Assembly: GCF_032884065.1 (NCBI RefSeq)
Contig: NW_027062616.1
Coordinates: 248,001 to 312,000, forward strand
Reading direction: 5' to 3'
Length of the DNA stretch: 64,000 nucleotides
Source: Artemia franciscana
Lineage: Eukaryota > Arthropoda > Branchiopoda > Anostraca > Artemiidae
Position 1 is the first letter of the stretch. Each line of letters opens with the position of its first letter. Of this stretch, positions 23,681 to 34,289 are shown piece by piece. The position numbers were made by a program, and so were the translations under genes. The notes under the pieces were generated by a model. The model did no database searches, was not told the DNA's origin, and saw only the letters and a program-made list of their open reading frames with translations.

Positions 23681-24787
23681 TCATCGCAGCCTAGAACCGT
23701 CTTCTGTCTCCACTACGCATGATCTGGGGTTCTCATGGCATGATATGATTTTCACTTTGGTCCAGGGGCCGTTTGGTTTCTTCTGGATAAAAACTTGGTC
23801 TTTCAGTTGAGGTTCACGTAGCGGTTTTGCAGTCTTATCGTGATAGCGTTTCTGTCTTTCCTGTTCCTTCGATCTGTGTTGTAGGAAGGTCTGAAGGGGG
23901 GTGGCTCTTGGTTTTAGCTGGTTGTATGTTGATGGTAGGACTGACCGTAGCTGGCGACTCATGAGGAGTTGAGCAGGTGAGGCATGGCCGTCAACTAGGC
24001 TGTTTCTATATTCTAGAAGTGCAATATGTGGGTCATTTCCACTTTCTTTCGCTTTGGTTAGTATTCGTTTGCAGGTTTGTACTGATTTCTCCACCAGACC
24101 GTTTGATTTCGGATAGATGGGGCTGGAGGTTTTCAGACTAATTCCCCACTCTTGCGCAAAATCTCGGAACTCTTGTAAGGACTCAATGTCAGCGTTCATG
24201 CCTGGCCAGTACACAATCATCCGGGCGCGCTGTTTGGTTTTGTCGATCCCAAGGTGTGCTGAGTGTAGCTGATGAATTATGTTGGTTCTGAGAGGATGGG
24301 GTACGACGATTCGTTGACCTTTCAAAACTAACCCATCGTGGATTGCTAGTTCGTCTTTGATATTCCACAATCGAACGGCATCTGTTGGGCACGACTGGCG
24401 TGTACCGGGCCATCCTTTGAGTATGAGTTCTTTGACTACTTTGAGTTGAGTGTCTTTTTCTGTCTCGCGGCGTATTTCGTCTAGTTTGGAGTCGCTCACT
24501 GGCAAGGATTTCATCACTGTATGCACAAAAACTTCGATGTCATTCTGCATTTTGGTATCAACGTCTGGCAGGTGTAGTCGAGAGAGTGCATCTGGGACTA
24601 GGATATCTGACCCCAGGCTATAGTGTACTTCGATGTCGTATGGCTGGATCTGAATCATCACTCGCTGTAGTCGTGCTGGTGCCGTATGGAGTGGTCGTGA
24701 TAAGATGGTCTCTAATGGGCGATGATCTGTTGTCACGATGGTTTTTCTTCCATAGATGAAAGTGTTTGCACCCAAACACGATCGCAT
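23681..24787 (-). pseudogene. Gypsy pol: RNase H end and deleted integrase
   Basis: A 368-codon frame. It begins with the end of RNase H (TTDHRPLETILSRPL), one frame off the upstream RT/RNase H frame. It continues through a spacer to the integrase HH finger (IHQLHSAHLGIDKTKQRARM, VYWPGMNADIESL), then jumps directly to QEFRDFAQEWGIS and KSNGLVEKSVQTCKRIL. The two Cys of the HHCC finger and the first two Asp of the DDE triad, roughly 75-80 residues, are missing in frame. Only the Glu of DDE remains. The C-terminal part resembles 'LLEYRN...SPAQLLMSR'. Integration competence is lost. Confidence 0.85.
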
Positions 24788-25976
24788 ACAGTTCCTTCTC
24801 TAGTTGAGAATAGTTCTGTTCAGTCGTGCTAAGAGCCCTAGATGCAAATCCTACGATCTTCCCATTTGAAGAGAGCTCAGCTCCAAGTCCATGCTTTGAA
24901 GCGTCAACCTTGAGTTCGACCACTTTGCATTTATGGTCGAAGAAAGCTAGATTTTCTGAAATGCAGCTCTTGATCTCTTTTATACTTGCTTCGTGATTGG
25001 TTTCCCATCTGAAATCGGTGGCTTTAGTAAGATCTCTCAGTGGCTTATTTTTTGAGGATAGGTCGGGTATGTATTTCGATAGGAAGTTGAGCATTCCCAA
25101 TAGTGTCTGTAGCTCTTCTTTAGACTGTGGGCTTGGCATGTCTTGTATAGCCCTAATCTTTTCTGGGTCTGGTTTTATCCCGTCTCTGCTAATGATATGT
25201 CCGAAGTACTTGACTTTGTCTTTGGAAAATTCGCATTTTTCACTGTTGAAGCGGATTCCTTTTACTCTGGCTCTTCTAAGAACGGCGGATAGTCTCTGGT
25301 CGTGCTCCTCGCGGTTCTTTCCATATACCAGAATATCATCTACAAGTATTCTTATACCTTCCAATCCTTCAAACGCTTCTTCCATTTTTCTCTGGAACTC
25401 GTCTTGCGCAGACACTAGGCCGAAGGGGTATCTCTTCCATCTGTATCGGCCGTAGATAGTGCTGAAGGTTGTATAGTAGGAGGATCGCGTGGAAAGTGGG
25501 AGTATCCAGTAGCCCGATCGGGCATCAAGCCTGCTGAATACTGCTGCTCCATTCAGTTCAGCAACCGCAACGTCGAAAGATGGGACCGGATAGTAGGGGC
25601 GTTTTATCGCCCTGTTCAGGTCAACAGGATCGATGCATAGTCTCACACCACCATCTTTTTTCTCCACCATGACCATGGCATTAACCCAGTCTGTTGGCTG
25701 TCTGACCTTTTCGATGATATCGAGACTTTCTAGGCGTTCCAACTCGGTCTTGAGCTTCTGCTTTAGGGCTAACGGTATTTTCCTAGCTGGATGTACTGTG
25801 GGTGTTGCATTGTCTTTTAAGTATATTTCACACTCTGTTTCGAGTTTGCCTATATCCTTGAAAACATCACTATATTCGCTGACTGGTGATTCTTCAATGT
25901 TCAGAACAAGCTTGATCAGGTTCATGTCTTTGCTTGCTTTAAACCCAATTATAGGTGTGGTGTTTGACTCAACCAC
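24618..25976 (-). pseudogene. Gypsy pol: reverse transcriptase and RNase H
   Basis: A 452-codon frame with intact Ty3/Gypsy reverse transcriptase blocks: KIPLALKQKLKTELERLE, WVNAMVMVEKKDGGVRLCID, FSRLDARSGYWILPL (motif A), RYPFGLVSAQDEFQRKMEE, and the catalytic VDDILVYGKN. The thumb/connection is FLSKYIPDLSSKNKPLRDLT. RNase H starts with KVDASKHGLGAEL and ...NYSQLEKELYAIVF. A single-base shift near 24775 throws the rest into the next frame. RT itself looks intact, so this part decayed little after insertion. Confidence 0.9.
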
Positions 25977-26059
25977 ATAAAAGGTGAGTTGCTGTGTAGG
26001 CCCATTTTTGTAGCGACAAGGACTGTTGCAGACTCCTACATAGGGTATTGTCGATCCAC

Positions 26060-26344
26060 AATAGCTGGTGAGGCGTTAGGTGGCTTTCAGCAGCTTTGGC
26101 TTTGGCGACAGCTTGTCCAGGTACTGTGAAGTTAGGATGTTGACCTGAGCACCCGTATCGATCTTGAAATCAATGTGGATCTGACCACAAACAGAAATCT
26201 CAGCAAAGATTTCATCCTTGACTTGTCAGCAAGGGGGCCTTGGCACATGAGCTTTGCGTGGTTTTCGAATGCGGTCCATTCTGAGTCGAGGTTGTCTGCA
26301 TTCCAGTTTATTGACGGGTGGGTGATCTCCATGACGTCTGACAC
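26060..26344 (-). pseudogene. Gypsy gag start fused by deletion to protease
   Basis: The start reads MEITHPSINWNADNLDSEW and FENHAKLMCQGPLADK, typical of a Gypsy gag N-terminus. It then runs, out of frame, into a retropepsin piece: FAEISVCGQIHIDF then KIDTGAQVNILTSQYL with the active-site DTG. The rest of gag (capsid, zinc knuckle) is missing. A TAA follows ...KLLKAT. The start lies about a dozen bases inside the LTR, so the usual leader is very short. Confidence 0.75.
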
Positions 26345-26346
26345 CC

Positions 26347-26475
26347 TGTAGCATTTGACTATTTATAGTTTATTTATGAACCCAAGCACCTAGAACAAAT
26401 ACAAAATATAAGCACAAGCAAGCAATGTTAGGCACAACATAAGCATAAACATGCGGGTTAGTCCATAATGCTGCA
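26347..26475 (-). repeat. Gypsy LTR (5' LTR in element orientation)
   Basis: 129 bases, a near-identical partner of 23172-23302; differences include the T-run ('tttatttatg' against poly-T) and one a/t change near the end. Confidence 0.93.
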
Positions 26476-26480
26476 GTAAC

Positions 26481-27597
26481 CTTTCAAGGTTGGGCTAGTT
26501 CTGGCTCAACCTACATAGTCATATCACTGACCTTTGTCCCAAACCAAATAAACTGGTAATACCAGGAATTAAACCTGTGCCCTTTGGACAAAGTATTATC
26601 AACCTAGAGTGCCAGCCACTTATGCAGGAACACGAATGTAACCAGAAAAAAAATTATTTGAAAAAAGGAAATGTTGGAAAAAAAAAACAACTCAAGTCAT
26701 AGTTCCTACCATTTTTCACTGCTGTCCCATAAACAATATCTATTTTATTTAGACAAAATAATTTTGAGACATGTATCAACAAAACTCCCATCAGGGATTG
26801 TATTTAATTGAAATATAAATAGCAATATGAATGCTCAGTTTTGTGATATTCTAGTCTTGAAATAATAAAAAAAGAAAAATTATATGTTCTATTTGTTTTC
26901 CACCAGCTCACTCATTTGTGAGTGAAGCCAACCATATACCCATGGTTGGCTTAGAATCCCTTTAAAATGCTTTAAACAGAAGGAATTTTAAAAACAATTA
27001 TACTGATCAGCAAGAAGAATATTAAAATAACTCTCTAAACTTGACACTTTTTAAGACAATTTTTTAGCTGTGCAAATACAAAACTTTAATAGTGTCCTAA
27101 TGTGTTCTAAAAAAAAAAAAAATAATATTAAAATGTGTCAGTTGTATTTTGATAGAAACTGCCTCAAAAACTTTTAGTTAAAATATATGAAATGAAGGGC
27201 CAGGCATTCCTTTATATTTCATGCAACATGTAAAAAGAAAAACAATTCAATTTTTTTTTTCAAAAAAGAAGATTTATTTAAAAAAAATAAATGTATTTTT
27301 AAAAGAAAGCAACTGACATGAATGAAATGAAATAAAACAGAAACCCATGGAGAATAAACAATATCAGCCATATATTTAACCTACAATCAGGTGGCATAAA
27401 ATGTTATTTCTAAATTTAAAAAAATCCAGTGTTAATGCTTAAAGTTCTGTTAAATCAACAGGAATTGTCTTTTCAGAACTAAGGCCAGAGAGAAAGAAAC
27501 TGATAAACAAAAATTGATGTAGCCAAAAAATTTCAGGACCCTCTAGAGGAGAAAGAAGTGTAGGTACTTTAAATACTTTCCTGGGAAATACTTTGGT
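26481..27597. other. Non-coding stretch
   Basis: AT-rich, no gene. 27440-27595 shares 'cagaactaaggccagaga...ccctctagaggagaa' with the foldback-associated repeat at 61480-61680. Confidence 0.5.
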
Positions 27598-28487
27598 TAA
27601 TTTATAGCAAACAGTATTACTGGCTTTTGTATACAGTGAGTATAACACTTGATGCGTTTTTTATGCTCTTTAAAAATATAATAATTGCTTCTATTGGAAA
27701 TTCACATTTAAGCACGTTTTGACCTCTTAAAAATCACCTAAATATGGGGTATAAAAAAAGGTTAAAATATTGGTCTCAGGCTTTAGAACACTGGACTCAA
27801 ACTTACCATTTCATTATGAATCCATTTTTTTAATGTTACATTATCCACAAGCAGTAATTTTCCACAATCAAATTGGATAAATAAATTTTATCAATGTTAT
27901 GGTGCTTTTTTCTTCCTTGACAGCAAATTTTAAATAAAAGCACGCGTTTTTGGTCAAAATATGAAAGCTAGCTATTACAAATGCCAGTTATACTGTTTGC
28001 TGTAAATTTAACTATATTAAATGCAGTAATGGTTAGTTTACATATTTAATATATGCTATGCTTTACCCTCATCCCCTTGATGTGCAAATACATAGCCCAA
28101 ATTTGTCTCTAAACTATTAATGATTTGTGATTTCAAATATCTTATTATTTTGCAAAAAATGACCAAAAACGCATGCTTTAATTGAAATTTTGGCAACAAG
28201 GAAGAAGAAAACGCCATTATATTCAGTGCTTGTGGATAATATATCATTAAAAAAATGGATTTATAATGAAACAGTAAGTTTAAGTCCAATGTTATAAAGT
28301 TTGAGACCAATGTTTTAAGCCTTTCAATACTCCATATTTAGGATCTTTTTAAGAGATTAAAAAGAGCTTAAAATATGAATTTCTGGTAGAAGCAATTATT
28401 ATATTTGTGAAGAGCATAAAAAAAACGCATCAAGTGGTACATTCACTTTATACAAAAGCCAGTAATACTGTTTGCTATAAATTTACC
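27598..28487. mobile_element. Foldback element, MITE-family ends
   Basis: Arms of about 350 bases (27598-27960 and 28140-28487) are imperfect reverse complements. For example 'tttatagcaaacagtattac' at the left pairs with 'gtaatactgtttgctataaa' at the right, and 'catcaagtgg' with 'cacttgatg'. The 180-base centre is AT-rich. The ends share the 'tgatgc(c/g)ttttt' motif with the MITE at 22010. No transposase. The following 28488-28975 is a fragment of the 61-62 kb repeat plus unique sequence. Confidence 0.8.
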
Positions 28488-28979
28488 CATACTCTAGCCT
28501 CTAGACACATCCCTGAAAGTTTCATTTTCCTAACATAACCTCTTTCAAAGATAGCCAAAAGTAGCTAAAGTAAAATTTTACCCCTACTTTTATGTTAAAA
28601 ATCCAGTTTAGACAGTAATCTCAATGAATATATACTATATAATATAGGTATTGACCTAACCATTCTAATTTTTTTCAACTAAAAATTATAGGTTGGTTTA
28701 GAAGCTAGGCTTGTTTGATTTGGTAATATTTGAATAACAAACAAATGTGATAGCTGCCCTCCTAAAAACCAACATTTTTAACAACATAAAATTTTTCTTC
28801 TGACTCCTTATTAAGCTTAGCCTATGCAAAATGGGCCTAGAATACCAAAAACCCTTTAAATCCTAAGGAATATGCATAAGATTACTTCCAAGTCACTGAA
28901 AAGCTAAGATTATTTCCACTGTTAACAGTTTCCCTGTCTTGTCTTTAGACAAAACGATTTCACATATCTAAATTTTTTG

Positions 28980-29372
28980 CTACTGAAGCGTTCGATTCGC
29001 AACTCTGTGTTGACTTTCTAGGTTCTGGGTTTCCAGATCATCTCAATTCTGGGTTTTGATCATCCTAGGCTTCCTTGACTTCTGCTTTTTCCCAACAATT
29101 TCCAGCTTGTCAGATAGTTGGGCTTTTCGTTTTGAAGTTAAAGCTGACTATGGAGCATGCAAGGCTTGGGGAGCTTTTGTAACTTGCTTGTTTTTTATTG
29201 CTACAGAAAGCACGGTTATGTGGCTAATCCATGGCTTTACAAAATTTTTCCTGTGCTCTTATTTGGGAATTTTATGATCCTTGACATTGTATTGATATAT
29301 TGGTACCTTGAATATCTTGAAGTTGAACCACCGGCTAGAAACCCACCTGTATCTAATGATATTTCAACATAA
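28980..29372 (+). pseudogene. MFSD6-like transporter, middle part (cassette A)
   Basis: Two frames give conserved MFS pieces: SDSWAFRFEVKADYGACKAW GAF (29110-29180) and then, after a frame change around 'gctacag', HGYVANPWLYKIFPVLLFG with ILDIVLIYWYLEYLEVEPPA. In MFSD6-like proteins the order 'sD...yGaqRaWGa...' followed by a helix and '...veppa' is the end of the N-terminal half. The frame change coincides with a possible acceptor; in cassette B the same AAAGCACGG also follows 'ttcag', so an exon boundary may lie here. The copy ends in a stop at 29370. Confidence 0.5.
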
Positions 29373-29379
29373 TTCAAGA

Positions 29380-29870
29380 CATAGAAAAACGTGGGGCCTA
29401 ATCTTTGTGTTTTATATGCTACCCATTTTGATTGTTGGGGTGGGCAGGGGCTTTTTTTAGCATTAATTTTCATAGTTCATGGAATATTTGGCGGAAGTAG
29501 AAAGATGCAATTATATTGTCTACTTTATAAGTAGACGGATTGTTGCCATTGTGTTTGCGAATCTCTTGGGAGAAACGCTATCTTTTATTTGTCTGGTCGG
29601 CTGATTAAAAATCTGAAATTCGCCTATTGTATGTCACTTTGGTTACTGGCCCAAGGATTGCGTCTTGTTTGTTACTTCATCAGCAACCATTGGGGTCTCA
29701 TGGTCGTTGATTTTCCACAGGACCTTTCTTTCGGATTTACCTTTTAGGTGACGGCGTCTTACGCATACAAGGTTTAAGCTCATTTATATCCAAGCAAAGA
29801 AGCCACGATTCAAGGGACATTTGGTGCCATCTGGATGCAAACTGACATCCCAATGGAAACGTGTTTTTCT
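29380..29870 (+). pseudogene. MFSD6-like transporter, C-terminal half (cassette A)
   Basis: Decayed but readable: LIFVFYMLPILIVGVGRG, then (other frame) LSGRLIKNLKFAYCMSLWLL, SNHWGLMVVDFPQDLSFGFTF, stop, TASYAYKV, stop, HLYPSKEATIQGTFGAIWM. This follows the MFSD6 pattern 'GE.pfF.SGrlIKk...cMsl.LlaqG...NPW.vlp.el.qGlsFGl...aSYa...aP.G.eATiQGifGa'. A TAG at 29755 (TCG in B and C) and a shared TAA after AYKV show it is dead. Confidence 0.65.
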
Positions 29871-29889
29871 GCCAATTTAGATAATAAAG

Positions 29890-31080
29890 GAAATGTGTAC
29901 TATTTTATTTTTGAAGGATCTAAAGAAACTTTAGATCGCAAGTTTCAGTTTTGTTTAATTTTCTAAAACGAGAAGTAAAGATGGTATTGTCTCAATGGGA
30001 ATACAACTGTGCTTCTTCAACAGAAAGTAAAGAAGTAAAAGAATTGTTTATGCAAAGAAAAAATACCGCAAATTTTTACCACCAATGCACTTTTGATCGT
30101 AAAATTCACGACCTCATGGATATGTGTCAAGGGAAAAGCAGTTCAACCACACGTCCTTCACTTGCCATTAGACTATCGTAATCGAGAACCTACCGGTGGA
30201 CCAGGAAATGACATTATACCTTTAGATTGGAAACCCACCAACTTATAGAATGAATCAAACTCAGATCAGCAGGAAACACAAAGACCATTACTGGGAGTGT
30301 AAATGCAAGGATATAACCCAGCCAGATGAGCTTAATGAAGCGGGGAACAAATAGTTTGATGAAATTTTTTTTTTGGATCATTAAGTCCTTTGTGGAAGAA
30401 GAATTTGAGCATAATATACAAGTTATTGAGAAAGATGGACACTTCGTTTGTTGTTCGGATCAGTGCGAAAGTGATGTTAAGCTGTACGGCCCTGGTCAGA
30501 GTGTAATTCTTAATACAGGTGGTCATACTTTGCTCTGGTAGCTAATAGAAACTTCATGTATTGAAGTTGCGGACGGGGCAACAAGGACCGTCATGGCTGA
30601 TGACAAGGTAATAGGACATCATGAACGCAACTTTGTACTTACAAGAGATGCTGGGGCGAGAGTCCTAATAAGGATAGTGCATCAATGACATTTTGCATTT
30701 TGAAGTGTATCAGTCAAAGACGGTACTTAAATTAAAAAAAGATATGTTTGTTCGACTTCAAATAAACATTGTAATCAAAATACAACAAGTGACATCTATG
30801 AACATAATCCAGATTTATTGCAGATAAGTTTTCTTGTTTGCGGTTAATGGAATAAGGCTATTGTATTGTTTCGAGGTTATCCTCACATTGATTTATACCC
30901 TGTTTTTGTTGCACGAAGTCGACCAAAAAAAGACCTTGCCTATCCCAAAACACCGACGCCATGATTTTATGATGTGAAAGTCTGTTCAAACTTTTAATTT
31001 AAGTAGCAACTGGTACAAAGATGACGACGACATTAAAACAGCAGTAAACTCTTTGCTATTGGAGACGGTGGCAAGATGAA
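29890..31080 (+). pseudogene. Unrecognised protein remnant (cassette A)
   Basis: A chain of short frames with codon-like character, conserved in three cassettes: FNFLKREVKMVLSQWEYNCA and SKEVKELFMQRKNTANF; HYWECKCKDITQPDELNEAG; EEFEHNIQVIEKDGHFVC and CSDQCESDVKLYGPGQSV; IEVADGATRTVMADDKVIGH; NQNTTSDIYEHNPDLLQISF; RGYPHIDLYPVFVARSRPKK. All cassettes carry stops and frame changes, so none is functional as is. The family is not recognised. Cys pairs (CKC, CxxxQC) are notable. Confidence 0.4.
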
Positions 31081-31298
31081 GCCTTTACTTTAAAATAAGT
31101 TGAGAATTATAATAAGTGTTTGGAAAAACTTGGTAACTATGTCAAAAACTGAATGTATTCTGGAAATATATTTACTTTATTGAAATGTTCTTTCACTGTG
31201 TACATATGGTCAAACGAAAAATACTTAAAACACGCCTCATATATTCAAACTTTAGTAATTTGACTGAAAACTACAGAATGGAACTTAAAATATTTCAG

Positions 31299-31519
31299 GG
31301 GATTTATTACAATTGAATAGAAGCAACATCAACTATCTCTTATCTCACTGGGCTGTGTACATTGGTCCAATGAGTGGTTATGTTGCCAACGTTGCCGATG
31401 CCAATATAGAGGAAACGACAAATTTCAACCAAATAGTTACTCATATGCATGGGGAGAATGACCCTGAGAGCTCAAGATCAATTTGGTTTGATGAGCCTAG
31501 ATATCCCATTTCCTTTTGC
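31299..31519 (+). pseudogene. LRAT-domain N-terminal exon (cassette A)
   Basis: A 221-base exon between 'atatttcag' and a consensus donor (TTTTGC|gtgagt). It reads GDLLQLNRSNINYLLSHWAV, YIGPMSGYVANVADANIEE, ITHMHG-like and SSRSIWFDEPRYPIS. This is the LRAT start block, with the catalytic-type His before WAVYIG intact, unlike the 11.5-kb copy (Cys). It is the best-preserved N-terminal LRAT exon here, but no matching NCEHF exon follows, so I call it a gene fragment. Confidence 0.6.
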
Positions 31520-31639
31520 GTGAGTATCCCTTTCTTGAGTTAGTGTAAACATTTGAAATATGCTGCTCAACCAAGTGAAAATAGGAGTTCACGGAGTAGT
31601 TGGGACACTTTTTGAGCGTGTTAGGGTGGATAGGCTTTC

Positions 31640-32340
31640 TAGAAGTGCTTTCAGAAAGCACGGTTATGTGACTAATCCATGGCATTACAAAATTTTTTCC
31701 TGTACTCTTATTTGGGATTTTTAAGATCCTTGACATTATATTGATATATTTGTAACTTGAATATCTTGAAGTTGAACCAAAGGCTAGAAACCCTCCTGTA
31801 TCTAATGATATTTCAACAGGATTCTTGACAAACCTAACTAGAAAAATGTGGGGCCAAATCATTGTATTTTATGTGCTACCCATGTTGATTGTTGGGGTGG
31901 GCAGGGGCTTTCTTTGCATTAATTTTCATAGTTCATGGAAGATTTGGCGGAAGTAGAAGGATGCGATTATATTGTCTACTTTATAAGTAGACGGATTGTT
32001 GCCATTGTGTTTGAGAATCTATTGGGAGAAACGCTATTTTTTATTTGTCTGGTCGGCTGATAAAAAATCTGAAATTCGCCTATTGTATGTCACTTGGGTT
32101 ACTGGCCCAAGGATTGTGTCTTGTTTGTTACGTCATCAGCAACCATTGGGGTCTCTTGGTCGTTGATTTTCCGCAGGGCCTTTCTTTCGGATTGACCTTT
32201 TCGGTGACGGCGTCTTACGCATACAAGGTTTAAGCTCATTTATATCCAAGCAAAGTCACCACGATTCAAGGGATATTTGGTGCCATTTGGATGCAAACTG
32301 ACATCCCAACGCTAGCGTGTTTTTCTGCCTATTAAGATAA
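31640..32340 (+). pseudogene. MFSD6-like transporter, C-terminal half (cassette B)
   Basis: From 'ttcag|AAAGCACGGTTATG' it repeats cassette A: NPWHYKIF, ILDIILIY, LEYLEVEPKARNPPVSNDIS, TRKMWGQIIVFYVLPMLIVG, then 32045-32233 SGRLIKNLKFAYCMSLGLLA, NHWGLLVVDFPQGLSFGLTF, SVTASYAYKV, stop. The frame across the conserved SGRLIK block is open here, yet several stops and shifts lie upstream. Confidence 0.65.
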
Positions 32341-32344
32341 TAAA

Positions 32345-33540
32345 GGAAATATGTACTTATTTATTTTTGAAGGATCTAAAGAAACTTTAGATCGCAAGCT
32401 TCAGTTTTGTTTAATTTTCTAAAACGAGAATTAAAGATGGTATTGTCTCAATGGGAATACAGCTGTGCTTCTTCAACAGAAAGTCAAGAAGTAAAAGAAT
32501 TGTTTATGCAAAGAAACAATACGGCAAATTTTTACTACCAATGCGCTTTTGATCGTAAAATTCACGACCTTTTGGATATGTGTCAAGGGAAAAGCAGTTC
32601 AACCACAGGTCTTTCACTTGCCACTAGACTATCATAATCAAGAACCTGCCGGTGGACCAGGAAATAACATTATACCTTAAGATTGGAAACCACCAACTTA
32701 TAGAATGAATCAACCTCAGATCAGCAGAAAAAACAAGGACCATTGCTGGGAGTGTAAATGCAGGGATATAACCCAGCCAGATGAGCTTAATGAAGAGGGG
32801 AACAAATGGTTTGATGATTTTTTTTCTTGGATCAGTAAGTCCGTTGTGGTAGAAGAATTTGAGCATAATATACAAGTTATTAAGAAAGATGGACACTTCT
32901 TTTGCGGTTCGGATCAGTGCAGATTTGATGTTAAGCTGTACGGCCCTGGTCAGAGTGTAATTTTTAATACAGCTGGTCATACTTTGCTCTGGTAGCTAAT
33001 AGGAACTTATGCATTGAAGTTGCGGACGGGGCAACAAGGACCGTCATGGCAGATGACAAGGTAATAGGATATCGTGAACGCGAGTTTGTACTTACAAGAG
33101 ATGCTGGGGTAAGAGTCCTAATACGGATAGTGCAACAATGGCGTTTTCCATTTTGAAGTGAATCAGTCACAGACGGTACTTGAATTATAAAAAAAATTCT
33201 GTTTGTTCCAGTTCAAATAAACATTGTAATCAAAATACACCAAGCGAAATCTATGAACATAATCCAGAGTTATTGCAGCTAAGTTTTCTTGTTTGCGGTT
33301 AATGGGATAAGGCTATTGTATTGTTTTGAGGTTATCCTCACATTGATTTATACCCTGTTTTTGTTGCACGAAGTCGACCAAAAAAAGACCTTGCCTATCC
33401 CAAAACACCGACGCCATGATTTTATGCTGTGAAAGTCCGTTAAATCTTCTAATTTCAGTGGCAGATGGTACAAAGATGACGACAACATTAAAACAGCAGC
33501 AAACTCTTGGCTATTGGAGGCGGTGGCCAGATGAAGATTT
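32345..33540 (+). pseudogene. Unrecognised protein remnant (cassette B)
   Basis: Same order as cassette A: FNFLKRELKMVLSQWEYSCA (32407-32637), then NKDHCWECKCRDITQPDELN and KSVVVEEFEHNIQVIKKDGH with GSDQCRFDVKLYGPGQSV (32705-32995), then ADGATRTVMADDKVIGYRER. Frames are interrupted between blocks. It is nearly identical to cassette C. Confidence 0.4.
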
Positions 33541-33753
33541 TACTTTAAAATAAGTTGAGAATTATAATAAGTGTTTGGAAAAACTTGGTAACTATGTCAA
33601 AAATTGAATGTATTCTGGAAATATATTTACTTTATTAAAATGATCTTTCGGTGTGTACACATGCTCAAACGGAAAATACTTAAAATACGTCTCATATATT
33701 AAAACTTTAGTAATTTTACTGAAAACTGCTGAACGGAACTTAAAATATATCAG

Positions 33754-33872
33754 GGGATTTATTACAATTCAATAGTAGCAACATCAACTATCCCTTCTCT
33801 CACTAGGCTGGGTACATTGGTCCAATGAGTGGTCATATTGCCAATGTTGCCGATGCCAATATAGAGGAAACC
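33754..33872 (+). pseudogene. LRAT N-terminal exon, truncated (cassette B)
   Basis: GDLLQFNSSNINYPFSH then TAG (33804-33806) where A has Trp of HWAVYIG, then GYIGPMSGHIANVADANIEE. It is cut at 33872 by the palindromic junction. The acceptor has changed from tttcag to atcag. Confidence 0.7.
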
Positions 33873-33889
33873 TATGGTTTCCTCTATAT
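33859..33889. repeat. Perfect 14-bp palindrome at the B/C junction
   Basis: The arm 'atatagaggaaacc' (33859-33872), a 3-base loop 'tat', and the reverse complement 'ggtttcctctatat' (33876-33889). Only the left arm is native; it occurs without a partner at the matching sites in A (about 31408) and C (about 35801). Confidence 0.95.
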
Positions 33890-34285
33890 AGGAAGTAGAA
33901 GGATGCGATTATATTGTCTACTTTATAAGTAGACGGATTGTTGCCATTGTGTTTGAGAATCTATTGGGAGAAACGCTATTTTTTATTTGTCTGGTCGGCT
34001 GATAAAAAATCTGAAATTTGCCTATTGTATGTCACTTGGGTTACTGGCCCAAGGATTGTGTCTTGTTTGTTACGTCATCAGCAACCATTGGGGTCTCTTG
34101 GTCGTTGACTTATCGCAGGGCCTTTCTTTCGGATTGACCTTTTCGGTGACGGCGTCTTACGCATACAAGGTTTAAGCTCATTTATATCCAAGCAAAGTCA
34201 CCACGATTCAAGGGAGATTTGGTGCCATTTGGATGCAAACTGACATCCCAACGCTAGCGTGTTTTTCTGCCTATTAAGATAATAA
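33889..34285 (+). pseudogene. MFSD6-like transporter, C-terminal half (cassette C)
   Basis: Begins inside the transporter; 33987-34175 reads SGRLIKNLKFAYCMSLGLLA, NHWGLLVVDLSQGLSFGLTF, TASYAYKV and stops at the same TAA as A and B, followed by the IYPSK/ATIQG-type block. All upstream helices are missing because of the junction. Confidence 0.65.
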
Positions 34286-34289
34286 AGGA

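Larger units (their letters stand above)
23172..26475 (-). mobile_element. Short Ty3/Gypsy retrotransposon, complete ends, deleted inside
   Basis: Both LTRs, TG...CA ends and a 5-bp target duplication (gtaac at 23167-23171 and 26476-26480) are present, so both boundaries are exact. The coding strand is minus. Internal order from the right: gag start, protease, reverse transcriptase, RNase H, integrase. Only 3.3 kb long, it has lost most of gag and the middle of integrase and carries stops, so it is non-autonomous. The LTRs differ at only a handful of sites, implying a fairly recent insertion. Confidence 0.93.

Noticed and set aside
23295..23810. 171-codon plus-strand frame
   Set aside because: Antisense to the Gypsy pol C-terminal region on the minus strand.
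24997..25980. Plus-strand frames of 152 and 115 codons
   Set aside because: They lie antisense to the clear reverse transcriptase and only reflect its codon use.
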